IMG/VR virus record: IMGVR_UViG_3300031629_000052 | Location: 1-28,504 of that record | DNA from: a virus | Direction: 5' to 3' (one strand) | Length of the DNA: 28,504 nucleotides | Shown: in pieces, positions 1 through 8,442 of the stretch | Layout: every line of letters begins with the position of its first letter | How positions within the stretch are numbered: the first letter of the stretch is position 1 | Notes under the pieces: model-generated | The model's database searches: none | The model's input: only the letters and a program-made list of their open reading frames with translations | What the model was told of the DNA's origin: nothing | Position numbers and translations under genes: made by a program

Positions 1-188
1 ACTGTGTAATCACCAGTTCCGTTATCTGTAATACTACTAACGTTATAAGATGCTCTAATAGCTACAACTCCCGTACCATTAAAGTTTACCCATGCACGAC
101 ACAACCTAGTAGCTATATCAGCCCCACCTATATTCGGGATAGCACCTGAACTGGTCTCAAAGTTATCGGATACTACTGAGCTAGCCAT
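1..188 (-). CDS. Tail protein, paralogue of the 137-aa protein (partial, N-terminal part only)
   Basis: The reading frame opens at ATG (186-188 on the plus strand) behind a GGTGAAAGC ribosome binding site and runs off the left window edge, so only about 62 residues are seen. The translation contains RAWVNFNGTG and SYNVSSITDNGTG, which match almost word for word the KAWVNFNGTS and SYNVSSITDNGTG blocks of the complete 137-aa gene at 409-822. The start codon overlaps the stop of the 69-aa gene (TAATG), so the two are probably translationally coupled. Proteins of this type sit beside phage tail fibres. A structural or receptor-contact role is an inference from position. Confidence 0.75.
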   Translation of the reverse strand, partial: MASSVVSDNFETSSGAIPNIGGADIATRLCRAWVNFNGTGVVAIRASYNVSSITDNGTGDYT

Positions 189-397
189 TATGCTTTCACC
201 ACCCAGTCAGCTACATCTGTCTCTTCCCAAGCATCTCTAAATGTTCTGTCAGAGGGTACATCAGCAGTGTCTACAATCCTGTACTTAGAGCCTACTGGTA
301 TATCCTTGATGCAGAACGCAGCCGTGTGTTGTGGAGAGGGAACGATGACTCCAATAGAAGCCCCGTTGTCGTTTGTAATTAAAATTCTTTGCGTCAT
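188..397 (-). CDS. Small conserved tail-region protein
   Basis: A 69-aa soluble protein with no signal peptide or membrane segment. It starts at an ATG with an AAGGA ribosome binding site about 9 bases upstream. The middle block PVGSKYRIVD and the following DVPSDRTFRDAWE are, from memory, a recurring pattern in small proteins encoded among phage tail fibre genes, but I know of no proven function. It lies between two paralogous tail proteins and its stop codon overlaps the next start (TAATG). A role as tail fibre accessory or chaperone is possible but unproven. Confidence 0.7.
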   Translation of the reverse strand: MTQRILITNDNGASIGVIVPSPQHTAAFCIKDIPVGSKYRIVDTADVPSDRTFRDAWEETDVADWVVKA

Positions 398-408
398 TTT
401 GTTTTCCT

Positions 409-822
409 TTAACTTGAATATATCTGCACATTAACAATAGACTGGTCTTGAATAAGGGCGGAAGCTGGGTAGCCGACACCTATTCTTAAACTTGAAGTTG
501 TGTAGACAGCGTTGTTTGCGCCTCGCTTCCAAGCCCCGTAAGCATAGCCATCTGTCTGCCCCGCAGTGCCTATATCGGTAGCCGCCAACGATGCACTATA
601 ATTAGCATCTGGCATAGCCGTAGTAAACGAAATAGTATAATTACCTGTGCCATTATCGGTAATTGAGCTTACGTTATAACTATCTCGAATAGCTACAGTG
701 CTTGTACCATTAAAGTTTACCCATGCTTTACAAACCTGTGTTGAGTTAGTGTCTACAAGCTCATCTGTGTTTAAAGTCACAGCCCCTTTTGATAGTGTGT
801 CTACTACTAAATTAGAAGCCAT
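409..822 (-). CDS. Putative tail (fibre-associated) protein, 137 aa
   Basis: The gene starts at ATG 820-822 with an AGAGAGGT ribosome binding site. The N-terminus (MASNLVVDTLS) is followed by a beta-rich, Asn/Thr/Ser-rich body with the blocks KAWVNFNGTS, SITDNGTGNYTISF and MPDANYSA. This block series is typical of short phage tail or fibre-tip proteins in marine podoviruses. It is directly downstream of the collagen-like fibre gene and has a second, partly seen paralogue at the window edge. Likely a virion protein in host contact; this is inferred from context, not from a catalytic motif. Confidence 0.75.
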   Translation of the reverse strand: MASNLVVDTLSKGAVTLNTDELVDTNSTQVCKAWVNFNGTSTVAIRDSYNVSSITDNGTGNYTISFTTAMPDANYSASLAATDIGTAGQTDGYAYGAWKRGANNAVYTTSSLRIGVGYPASALIQDQSIVNVQIYSS

Positions 823-847
823 TATGCTACCTCTCTATTTGCTTTCA

Positions 848-1786
848 TTAGATTACAATCCATCTGCCGTCAACCGTCACGGTATAAGTATCAGCAATTG
901 CAATGTCACCAATAGACATACCATTCGTACCTGACGGTATTGTTATATTTTCACTAATAGTCTGTGCGTTTGTTCTTATAATGCTATTAGTACCAAGGCT
1001 AGGACCACCTGCAGCAGATAAGTCTGCAATAGACTGAGCTGTAACGGTTTTAAGATTACTTGAATCACTTGCATCTTGTACAAGAACTTTATCTGTAGTT
1101 GCAACAGTAACTGCTGTTAAAGTTGCCCCACTTAACGTTGCTTGTGCTGTTTGCCAAGATGCAGTTGAGCCGTTAGTCTGCAAATACTTACCTGAGTTCC
1201 CTGATTGTGATGGGAAGGTATCTCCATCAGCTCCATCATCTCCATCAGCTCCAGCAGCTCCTGTAGCTCCTGTAGCTCCTGTAGGTCCTGTAGACCCTGT
1301 AGGGCCAGCTACTGTTGAATCAGCTCCAGCAGCTCCAGCAGCTCCTGTAGCTCCTGTAGACCCTGTAGACCCTGCAGGTCCAGCCACTGTTGAAGCAGCC
1401 CCTGTAGGTCCTGTAGCACCTGTAGCTCCTGTTGCTCCTGTTGCCCCTGTAGCACCTGTAGCACCTGTAGCACCTGTAGGAAGTCCTAAACTTAGAACCC
1501 CTGTACCTGAATTGTAGCTAGAGGTAGAAGAACCTCCAGCAGCTACCGTAGTGGTTGCTGTGGTTAAGGCTGTTAGTTCAGCAGCACTTGCTGCTGCATT
1601 CGTAGCAGAGGTACTTGCTTCACTTGCTTTAGTTGTTGCTGTACTTGCGGAATCACTTGCACTTGTTTCTGAGACTAATGCTTCATCTCTATACCTTTTA
1701 GCATCTGCTGAAAAACCAGCTACTTCATCCCGCGTTACATCTGTGGATGAGTCACCAGACCCACCAGAACCTCTATAAATTGCCAT
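848..1786 (-). CDS. Tail fibre protein with collagen-like repeats
   Basis: A 312-aa protein. Residues 1-20 ([16 protein letters not shown]...) resemble the attachment end found on many T7-like and marine phage fibres. Residues 30-80 form an Ala/Ser/Thr-rich predicted coiled coil. Residues 104-186 are Gly-X-Y triplets (GAT, GPT, GST, GAA, GAD), a collagen-like trimeric shaft broken by two ASTVAGP/DSTVAGP inserts. The C-terminus has SGKYLQTNG and a terminal block [17 protein letters not shown] followed by VDGRWIVI, a recurring fibre tip motif. It follows the major capsid gene after an 89-bp gap with a hairpin. Function as a host-recognition fibre is well supported by architecture; the receptor is unknown. 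Confidence 0.88.
   Translation of the reverse strand: MAIYRGSGGSGDSSTDVTRDEVAGFSADAKRYRDEALVSETSASDSASTATTKASEASTSATNAAASAAELTALTTATTTVAAGGSSTSSYNSGTGVLSLGLPTGATGATGATGATGATGATGATGPTGAASTVAGPAGSTGSTGATGAAGAAGADSTVAGPTGSTGPTGATGATGAAGADGDDGADGDTFPSQSGNSGKYLQTNGSTASWQTAQATLSGATLTAVTVATTDKVLVQDASDSSNLKTVTAQSIADLSAAGGPSLGTNSIIRTNAQTISENITIPSGTNGMSIGDIAIADTYTVTVDGRWIVI
1229..1477 (-). repeat. Collagen-like triplet-coding repeat tract
   Basis: Short direct repeats built on the 9-base unit gctcctgta (plus strand) and close variants encode the Gly-X-Y run of the tail fibre. All repeats are in frame, so gain or loss of units would change shaft length without breaking the gene. Confidence 0.9.
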
Positions 1787-1835
1787 GTATATGTAACCTT
1801 ATTTTTGAAGTTGTTAAAGATATAAAGATGAAGCA

Positions 1836-1851
1836 GGTAGGTTTCCCCACC
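1836..1851 (-). terminator. Hairpin between major capsid and tail fibre genes (possible terminator)
   Basis: On the minus strand GGTGGG, a GAAA tetraloop and CCTACC form a compact stem with one G-T pair, about 25 bases after the capsid stop. A mildly T-rich stretch follows (CTTCATCTTTATATC), not a clean U-run. T7 has its late terminator at the same place, after gene 10, which makes a partial terminator or RNA-stability element plausible. Efficiency cannot be judged from sequence. Confidence 0.4.
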
Positions 1852-1875
1852 CACTCCAAGCTAACTAAATGTTAC

Positions 1876-2817
1876 TTAGTTAGGCACTGCAATAACTAAA
1901 CCAGACTCTGGTCTAAGAACTGCTGTACCATAAAGAGTATCAGAAGTAAATAGATTTGCTAACCACTCTTGTTTGTACTGAGTTTGTGAACGAACACCCA
2001 ATTGCTCTGCTAACACTAGAGCATCTTTGTGACCTAAAACAGCACCACGAGTATCTACAGCAGAAGCTGAGTTATCAGCAGCAGTTTCTACTACAGGACA
2101 GTTGCTTGATACATATACATCAACACCGTATAGTGAACCAATTTTACCATTCTGAACGCCACGACCATCTACAAAATCACTAGATTGATAACGGTCAATA
2201 CCCATGATAGTGTTACGTACTGATGGTGGGATAACTAAGAAACGACCGTCCATAGGTGTATCATTGTCATCTAACTGTTGGATAGCACCACGTAGGGCTA
2301 AGTCAGTGAATACATCAGTAGCAGCTACAGTATCGACTGCATAAGCAGCAAGACCATTAGCAGCATCAACATAGAAAGAGTTGTTATGAACATAGCTTGA
2401 GCCATCGCCATTACCAAAAGATTTACTTAAGTCAAACAAATCAGTATCGACTTGTTTAGCTAGGGCATAGCCAGCATCATCTGTGTAGAATTTACGTAGT
2501 GATGCAAGAGCTTGAGTCTCTGCAATGTCTTCAATCAAACGAGAGTACTCGTAATGTTTATTGACAGTTACAGTAACTTCAGATTCTGTAGCAGCGATTA
2601 GTGATACTTGTGTAGATGCTGCTTTTGCAGAAGCTGCGCCACGAGTTGGTTTAGGGATGTGTAATGTATCACCCTTTTTACCAGTCATAGGCATGCGGTT
2701 AACGAGGTTAGCTAAAATTAAGTTTGATTTATAGGCTGCTACAATCTCATCACTCCACAGTTCTGGGATGAAGGTTGCTGCAGTTGTTGTTGTTACGTGT
2801 GCTGTTCCTAGTGCCAT
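1876..2817 (-). CDS. Major capsid protein
   Basis: A 313-aa protein whose N-terminus (TTTTAATFIPELWSDEIVAAYKS) and following LANLVNRMP, GDTLHIPKP and YEYSRLIEDI blocks are the standard signature of podovirus major capsid proteins with the HK97 fold. It builds the icosahedral head around the scaffold. It starts at ATG with AAGG 10-11 bases upstream and directly follows the acidic scaffold gene, the usual head-gene order. The C-terminus (LRPESGLVIAV) also fits the family. No protease or maturation gene is seen nearby, so maturation cleavage is not indicated. Confidence 0.93.
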   Translation of the reverse strand: MALGTAHVTTTTAATFIPELWSDEIVAAYKSNLILANLVNRMPMTGKKGDTLHIPKPTRGAASAKAASTQVSLIAATESEVTVTVNKHYEYSRLIEDIAETQALASLRKFYTDDAGYALAKQVDTDLFDLSKSFGNGDGSSYVHNNSFYVDAANGLAAYAVDTVAATDVFTDLALRGAIQQLDDNDTPMDGRFLVIPPSVRNTIMGIDRYQSSDFVDGRGVQNGKIGSLYGVDVYVSSNCPVVETAADNSASAVDTRGAVLGHKDALVLAEQLGVRSQTQYKQEWLANLFTSDTLYGTAVLRPESGLVIAVPN

Positions 2818-2848
2818 TTTAAAATACCTTTATAATTAAGAAGTTGTG

Positions 2849-3697
2849 TTACTTTACCCTTTTCTCAGCGTATGCTTTTGTTATCTCATCGGATAACTCA
2901 AGATACCGAGCAGGGTCATTTTGCATTAAATTAATAATATCAGAACGTCTGTACAGTTTCCTTGATTTGGTCTCACCTGAGCCAGTAGCAGAACCTGTGG
3001 AAGCAGCCTTACGCTGTTGTTTCCTATTGGTATCTTCATTTTGGGTAGAGTCTTTTATAACTTTTTGTCTCTCTTTCCAATTTGATAAGAGTTCATTAGC
3101 AGAATCATAATCAAAGCCTGAGTGCGCTCTTTCAAATAACTCTAGTCTAACTTTTGAGTCCTTAACCCAACTAACAAAGGCTTCATTATTTACTACTTCT
3201 AAATAATCAGGATGATTATCAGTAAGTTTAGTAGTAATGTCCTGTTGTTTTAGGGCTTGCTTAATTTCCTTCAGCTCTTTTGCTTGCTCGCTGTTTTCAA
3301 TTGAGCGTTGGATATACTCTTCTGGTTTGTCAAATAAATCTAAATCTTCTTGCTTAGGTTTGCTTTCCTTGTTCTTGTGGGTTGTTGCTGCAAGTCCGTC
3401 CTTTACATATTTGTCAATAACACTACGTAAGTCACCTAACTCATTACCCTGTCTGCTGATATGTTTCTCAGCTTCTTGGTGCATCTTAATAACATCAGGA
3501 ATAGATTTACCTGAGTACTTCTGCAAAGCTGGGTCTGGTGCTTCTTCTTCTTCTGAAACCTCTTCATCTACTTCAGGAGAATTGTCTGCTTCTAGTGCAG
3601 AGCCTCCTTCCATATCTTCAAATGATTCCTTAGTGCTACTAACCTCTTCTGTTTCAAGGTCTGCTTCTTGCTCTTCAACTAAAAATTTTGCTGCCAT
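2849..3697 (-). CDS. Capsid assembly scaffolding protein
   Basis: A 282-aa, highly charged protein with an acidic first 60 residues (runs such as EEQEADLETEEV and SEEEEAPDPA). A long predicted helical, coiled-coil middle follows (residues about 85-200). The C-terminus is basic (SRKLYRRSDIINLMQNDP). Acidic N-terminus, helical middle and basic tail, placed between portal-side genes and the major capsid gene, are the usual marks of a phage scaffold, which guides procapsid assembly and then leaves. It starts at ATG behind CGGAGTT. Identification rests on composition and position, not on an enzymatic motif. Confidence 0.85.
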   Translation of the reverse strand: MAAKFLVEEQEADLETEEVSSTKESFEDMEGGSALEADNSPEVDEEVSEEEEAPDPALQKYSGKSIPDVIKMHQEAEKHISRQGNELGDLRSVIDKYVKDGLAATTHKNKESKPKQEDLDLFDKPEEYIQRSIENSEQAKELKEIKQALKQQDITTKLTDNHPDYLEVVNNEAFVSWVKDSKVRLELFERAHSGFDYDSANELLSNWKERQKVIKDSTQNEDTNRKQQRKAASTGSATGSGETKSRKLYRRSDIINLMQNDPARYLELSDEITKAYAEKRVK

Positions 3698-3731
3698 TGT
3701 ATTAACTCCGTACTTATAAAAGTATTATGGA

Positions 3732-3950
3732 TTATTGTGATTGTGAAGAGTTCTCATGTTTCCTTGCCCACCTAATAGATTCCCCAGGAAAATTCCCAGA
3801 GATAGCATCTAATTTACAAGCAACAGGAGAAATTATCTTCACAGCTTCTTTCCCACAAACCTCACATTCTACAGACTCTATTGCTGTGTCTATAAAACGC
3901 TCCGTTGTGTGGCCTTCTTTGCATTTAAAATCAAACATTCTACGAGGCAA
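3732..3950 (-). CDS. Small zinc-ribbon (FmdB-like) protein
   Basis: A 72-aa protein with MPRRMFDFKCKEGHTTE at the start and VECEVCGKEA near residues 28-37. Cys10, His14 and the Cys30-x-x-Cys33 pair form a plausible zinc ribbon like that of FmdB-type regulators. The C-terminal half (ISGNFPGESIRWARKHE) recurs in phage proteins of this kind, to my memory. Its start lies inside the end of the 84-aa gene (11-bp overlap), so it is probably translated by coupling. It may aid head assembly or regulate expression; neither is shown here. Confidence 0.72.
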   Translation of the reverse strand: MPRRMFDFKCKEGHTTERFIDTAIESVECEVCGKEAVKIISPVACKLDAISGNFPGESIRWARKHENSSQSQ

Positions 3951-4194
3951 AATTATTCTCCTGTTCTTCAGAGATTATCTGGTCGTAAGCAGCTCGAGTA
4001 TTAAACTCAAAGTTCAAGATGTTCTTCAGAATGAAAAGTTGTCCTTGCACATGTCGCAAGTGTTTCTCATCTTCCAAACCCTCTATACTGAACCCTTCTA
4101 AGTTTTCTTTGATAGTGGCTGTAAATTGCTCCCAGCCATCTGTACCAAACAAATCAAAAAAGGTTTCATAGTATTTTTCGTCTTCTAGAATCAT
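3940..4194 (-). CDS. Hypothetical protein between portal and zinc-ribbon genes
   Basis: An 84-aa acidic, mostly helical protein (MILEDEKYYETFFDLFGTDG...) with no recognised catalytic motif. It begins 10 bases after the portal stop, has no strong Shine-Dalgarno sequence, and overlaps the next gene by 11 bp, so translation from the portal message by coupling is likely. Small acidic proteins at this place are common in T7-like phages and may be head-assembly factors, but this cannot be decided from sequence. Confidence 0.7.
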   Translation of the reverse strand: MILEDEKYYETFFDLFGTDGWEQFTATIKENLEGFSIEGLEDEKHLRHVQGQLFILKNILNFEFNTRAAYDQIISEEQENNFAS

Positions 4195-4204
4195 TTATGT
4201 ATGT

Positions 4205-6184
4205 TTACTTTCTGCCCATCATCTGCATTTGTGCAATAACTTCATTGGACTCTACATCTGCGGCTTTAATGAGGTTGCCCTCTTCTTTAATTTTAAGTTC
4301 AGCAATCTTAACAGCTTTCTCAAAGTCATCTACAGGAGTATTCTTAGACATGGCAGCGATACGTCTTGTCTCTTCCTCGAAAGGTAAGAGCTGAGTCTCA
4401 ACGTTATTCTGTTGTACTCTTGATTGAATCTCTGCTGCTTCTATCTGAAGTTTCTGTACTTGAGCTTGTGCTAGTTGTAGCTGAAGCATTAACTGTTGTT
4501 GTTGTGCTTGCTGCTGTTGTTGAGCTTCTTGTTGTTTCTCAGGAGTATCTGCATTAGCTGCTCTAATAGTAGCCAAGATAGATTCTCTGTTTGTAAGGTT
4601 CATAGACTCTACAATAGACTCTACTAACATTGGATACATTGGAGAATCCGCAGGCATAGTCTGTAGCAACTGTACTAGCTGTGTGACCTCATATTCTCTA
4701 GCAATAATACCTAAAGAGTTAGATGCAACAAATTTGTAGTCCTGTACTGGATAAGTCTCAGGGTCAAACTGCATGTACCTGTAAATTGCTTTATGGATAA
4801 ACGGTACTAGGAAGTTCTCTTGGAAGTTTAAGAGAGTTCTCTTATGCCGCTTGATAACAGCACCTAATGCCATTGAGATACCAGAAGCAGTTGCCTCTCC
4901 ACTCAACGCACCTTGGAAGCCTACAGTATCTACAGCACCTGTTGCTTGCTGTACCATGTTCTGTAGCTGTTGTCCTTGTGCAAAAGTAATCTGGTCCACT
5001 GCACCAAACTTAAATGGTTGTAGAATCTCTGAGGGATTACCGTTAGTAAGGAATGTCTTACCCGGTTTAATATCGAACTTAGCACCTCTAGGCATACGAG
5101 AAGCATCAATAGCCATCATAGGATGTACTGTAAGTGCTAGGGCATCAATACGCGCTCTAAGCTCTGTATCTAGTGCTTTCTGGCTGTTATAGCCCTTCTC
5201 ACAGACACCACGACCCCAGAACTTACTAGGTACTGTATCCCATTGGAATGCTACGATAGGTCTATCCTGCATCATAAACGGGTTAGCTTCTACTTTTAAG
5301 ATAGTTTCCCCGTTAGCAATAATAACAATAGCTTCTATATAAGAGTCATCGTTACTAACCTCATCAGGGAATAGGGATTCTAACTCACCCTCTTCTTCTT
5401 CATTCTCCATCTCAGCTTCAAATAAACTTTTAGGCACTAGTCCGTAGTACTTAGTAAGGCGTACCCTGTTGTCATCTTGGTAGCTTGTGTCCTGGTCTGG
5501 TTCTAGTTTGTCATCTGTAGGAGCTCTGTCAATCTCTACATCTCTGTAGATACCATTATCAATATCAATCTGTACTTGATGTGCAGGTACAAACATGTCT
5601 GTAGCACAGCCAAGTGCCTCTTCAATGCTTGATGCTACTGGGTCAATCAAGAAGTTCTGAGGAAGGATAGGTCTTATCTTAACGATAAACCTTTCTTTTT
5701 TATTTACACCTACAGCTTGCATTGCACCATCCATCACTGGCTGGCTAGCAGGTGTATACTCTATAACATCATCTAAGTAGACTTCACCAATGCCTGTACC
5801 ATAGACAGCACTGTTGATTAATACTTCGCTGATGGAGCTCCTAGCCTTAGCGAACTGCATGTCCTCTTCTAGTTGCTTCTTAACTAATTCAATGTCAATC
5901 TTTTCATTATCTTGGAAGTCATCGTGTAAATCAAACCACTTGCCCCGTCCAAAGGTCGCTTCTTCAACTTCTGCAACAGAAGACTCTACTGCTTGTTGTA
6001 AAGCTGGCGTAATAATACGAGAGCGTTCTGACTTTCTCTCTTGGTCTTCAGATGCCCAGATGCCTCTCCAGAGTCTATAATACTCTTCGTGGTCTAATCT
6101 ATAGTTAGATTCGTAGTGGTCTCTCCAAGTGTCACACTTCTCCATCACCCATTGATTTAATTCCAGACTATCTAGTTCTTTCAT
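4205..6184 (-). CDS. Portal protein (head-tail connector)
   Basis: A 659-aa protein of the size and sequence style of podovirus portal proteins. Visible blocks include MEKCDTWRDHYESNYRLDHE near the start, ALQQAVESSVAEVEEATFGR, NFLIDPVASSIEEA, PIVAFQWDTVPSKFWGRG and a wing/clip region. The last 130 residues are Gln-rich and helical (EAQQQQQAQQQQ, then LQLAQAQVQKLQIEAAE), a likely coiled-coil crown. Twelve copies form the ring through which DNA is packaged by the terminase encoded just upstream. The start has AAAGGAT 5-6 bases before ATG. Confidence 0.92.
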   Translation of the reverse strand: MKELDSLELNQWVMEKCDTWRDHYESNYRLDHEEYYRLWRGIWASEDQERKSERSRIITPALQQAVESSVAEVEEATFGRGKWFDLHDDFQDNEKIDIELVKKQLEEDMQFAKARSSISEVLINSAVYGTGIGEVYLDDVIEYTPASQPVMDGAMQAVGVNKKERFIVKIRPILPQNFLIDPVASSIEEALGCATDMFVPAHQVQIDIDNGIYRDVEIDRAPTDDKLEPDQDTSYQDDNRVRLTKYYGLVPKSLFEAEMENEEEEGELESLFPDEVSNDDSYIEAIVIIANGETILKVEANPFMMQDRPIVAFQWDTVPSKFWGRGVCEKGYNSQKALDTELRARIDALALTVHPMMAIDASRMPRGAKFDIKPGKTFLTNGNPSEILQPFKFGAVDQITFAQGQQLQNMVQQATGAVDTVGFQGALSGEATASGISMALGAVIKRHKRTLLNFQENFLVPFIHKAIYRYMQFDPETYPVQDYKFVASNSLGIIAREYEVTQLVQLLQTMPADSPMYPMLVESIVESMNLTNRESILATIRAANADTPEKQQEAQQQQQAQQQQLMLQLQLAQAQVQKLQIEAAEIQSRVQQNNVETQLLPFEEETRRIAAMSKNTPVDDFEKAVKIAELKIKEEGNLIKAADVESNEVIAQMQMMGRK

Positions 6185-6206
6185 TTGTATCCTTTTAAAC
6201 TATTTA

Positions 6207-7466
6207 TCAGTAACCTGCTGTGATATCCATTGGTTCGTAGTTGTCTTCTTCAAAGTCATACCCATAAGACACCAGAGCTAACTGGTCTATATAGGCTAAA
6301 GAGTCAATCAAGTCATCATGCACTAAAGGGTTAGGGAATTGAAACAGCTCATCTAAAAACTCAATGTTCCATTCCCCTTCCGCTAGCTTGATAGTCCCGT
6401 GTTCAAACTTACCCTGTAAGGCAGACACTATCCTATCAGTTTTCTTTCTGTTACCGTGAGTTAACTCTACTACTCTAAAGAACCTACCCTGCTTCTTCAT
6501 CATATCCGTAAGGGGTGACATCACTGCTTGCCTAGCAATACCCTTCTCTATACCTACAGAGATTGGCTGGTACTTAGCAACAGCACTGAATATCTTATTG
6601 ACAGTCTCATCAAAAGTCCACCTACCAAAAACAATATCTTCTACGTACCAACCCTCCTCATTTACTTTAACTATCGAGATGGCTGTGTTATCTAACCTTT
6701 TATGCTTTGTCTTTGCTTTACCTACTTCTTCAAAACCAGCCAAGTCAATGGCGATGTAGTACTCTCCAATATCAGGGGGCTCCTCCTCAAAGGCTACCCA
6801 CTCTTCCTTAAATATCTCACTACCCATAGCTTCAAAAGAAGCCATGAACTCTTGTCTAAACGCATAAGAAGACATAGAGCTTTTTGCTAGGTTAATCTCC
6901 TCTGGGTCTAGTAGAGGGTTGTCATACGAAGTAAAGTGCCAGCCCTCATACGTTACATCCTCTCCTAAGTCTGCATACTTATACAAGTCATAGAAGTGAT
7001 TTCTACCCATAGGAGTACCGATAAACAGTGCTTCTCCCTTCTGGTCGGCAAGGGCTGGTCTTAAAATCTGCTCCCAGACTGCAGGCTTCATATCTGCATA
7101 CTCATCCATCACTAGGAACTTCAAACTAACACCACGCATGGTCTCTGGTCTATCAGCTCCTTTTAGGGAAATAGTAGCACCATTGATTAACGTAATCTGT
7201 AAATTGTTAATATGACTGGTCTTTATAACAGGGTGAGCTAACTCTAATAGAGTCTGCCAAATAATATCCCTAGCCTGCCCTTGCGTAGGAGCAACGTAAA
7301 ATACATTACCCTTACCTGACTGTAGTGCATTAACGATAAGGAGCCAAGCAGCTAGTCTGGACTTACCAGTTCGTCTACCTGCGGCTACCACTTTAAATCT
7401 TGTCTTACTAGCCCATACCTCTTCTTGCCAAGGTAGGAGCTTAATGTTTAGGTCTGTGCTACTCAA
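6207..7466 (-). CDS. terL: Terminase large subunit (TTG start)
   Basis: A 419-aa packaging motor. The ATPase has Walker A AAGRRTGKS (residues 28-36), Walker B FLVMDEYAD (Asp121-Glu122) and the coupling motif IGTPMG (149-154). The RNase H-like nuclease shows Asp241 (YIAIDLAG), Glu307 (VGIEKG) and the Asp cluster HDDLIDSLAY (384-388). The start codon is TTG at 7464-7466, overlapping the TGA stop of the LysM gene (TTGA); no in-frame ATG exists before residue 110, after the Walker A. The gene is probably coupled to its upstream neighbour. The enzyme cuts concatemeric DNA and drives it through the portal. Confidence 0.95.
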   Translation of the reverse strand: MSSTDLNIKLLPWQEEVWASKTRFKVVAAGRRTGKSRLAAWLLIVNALQSGKGNVFYVAPTQGQARDIIWQTLLELAHPVIKTSHINNLQITLINGATISLKGADRPETMRGVSLKFLVMDEYADMKPAVWEQILRPALADQKGEALFIGTPMGRNHFYDLYKYADLGEDVTYEGWHFTSYDNPLLDPEEINLAKSSMSSYAFRQEFMASFEAMGSEIFKEEWVAFEEEPPDIGEYYIAIDLAGFEEVGKAKTKHKRLDNTAISIVKVNEEGWYVEDIVFGRWTFDETVNKIFSAVAKYQPISVGIEKGIARQAVMSPLTDMMKKQGRFFRVVELTHGNRKKTDRIVSALQGKFEHGTIKLAEGEWNIEFLDELFQFPNPLVHDDLIDSLAYIDQLALVSYGYDFEEDNYEPMDITAGY

Positions 7467-8434
7467 TTAGTTTTTGCTTTCCAGTACTTAATCCAATAGT
7501 CTGCTAGCTGTTTACCTTCTAAATCTTGTCCAGTGCCATTTAGGTTAGCCTTAATTTTTGCAGCTCTTGTTTCACTAATATTACCAGATAGAATTTCCTT
7601 AAATCCTTTAAGACCTTGTTGGTGTGCGCCATAAATATGAAAGGTATCTTTAGGTAAACTGCCCATACCCTTCATATTATCCTTAGTAAAGTTTACAAAC
7701 ATTTGGTCTTGTTTGTCAGGGGTCATCCAAGCTCTTAGGTCTTCCCCAGGCTTACCAGCATATCCTAAGTCTTTAGCATACGCAAACCCTGTAGACTTTG
7801 TCCCTCCAGTCATAAATTGGTACTTACCATAAGCTGAGGACTTTGGATTCTTTATATCGTACCCTACATTACCTGACTCTAGTTTAATGAGGGTTTTTAA
7901 TGGACCTTCGGGAAGTCCTATTTGCTTGGCTATAGAAGATAATGAAGACTCTTCTGGAGTTGGTGTTGTCTCTTCTGGAGTTACTACTGGAGTTACTACT
8001 GGAGTTACTACTGGAGTTACTACTGGAGTCTCTTCTGGCATTTGAAAAGATGAATCTATATCTTCCATACCCTCAAGAGAGGTTGGCATAGGGGAGTTAG
8101 TAAACGAAGAGAATACATCGTCATCCTCGATAGAGCTAGCTGATAAGTCTTCGTAGACATCACGAGCATCAGCACCAACTTCTCTAAAGAAACTTGTAGC
8201 CCAATCAGCAGCCCCCGATTTGAATTCATCCTCACCACTAAGTTGTTGTTCTTGACTTTCTTGTCCTTGTGGGACTATCGAATAGTCGTATAGGTTAAGG
8301 TTAATCTCTTGTCCTACCTGTAATTTAGTAGGGTCATCAATACCGTTAAAGGCAGCTACTTCCTGCCAGTTCTGTCCGAATAAATCAGATAGGGTATCAC
8401 CCTCTTTAATTCTGTATATGTTTTCTGCTGGCAT
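7463..8434 (-). CDS. LysM-containing lysozyme/transglycosylase-like protein
   Basis: A 323-aa two-domain protein. Residues 5-48 (YRIKEGDTLSDLFGQNWQEV ... LQVGQEINL) form a LysM peptidoglycan-binding module. Residues 136-162 are a repetitive Pro/Val/Thr/Glu linker (TPVVTPVVTPVV). Residues 165-320 look like a lysozyme-fold muramidase or lytic transglycosylase, with LIKLESGNVGYDI (Glu186 as likely acid catalyst) and SSAYGKYQFMTGG. It could be the endolysin or a virion-bound wall hydrolase; position among packaging genes and lack of a signal peptide do not decide. AGGATAGAGT precedes the ATG. Confidence 0.82.
   Translation of the reverse strand: MPAENIYRIKEGDTLSDLFGQNWQEVAAFNGIDDPTKLQVGQEINLNLYDYSIVPQGQESQEQQLSGEDEFKSGAADWATSFFREVGADARDVYEDLSASSIEDDDVFSSFTNSPMPTSLEGMEDIDSSFQMPEETPVVTPVVTPVVTPVVTPEETTPTPEESSLSSIAKQIGLPEGPLKTLIKLESGNVGYDIKNPKSSAYGKYQFMTGGTKSTGFAYAKDLGYAGKPGEDLRAWMTPDKQDQMFVNFTKDNMKGMGSLPKDTFHIYGAHQQGLKGFKEILSGNISETRAAKIKANLNGTGQDLEGKQLADYWIKYWKAKTN
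7977..8029 (-). repeat. 12-bp tandem repeat in the linker of the LysM protein
   Basis: About four copies of ggagttactact (plus strand) encode the TPVV repeats between the wall-binding and catalytic parts. The unit is a multiple of three, so copy-number change only alters linker length. Confidence 0.9.
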
Positions 8435-8442
8435 ACTCTATC

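Noticed and set aside
3237-3719. Plus-strand open frame of 160 codons opposite the scaffold gene
   Set aside because: Ser/Leu-rich shadow of the acidic scaffold frame, in the wrong direction for the block, with no expression signals.
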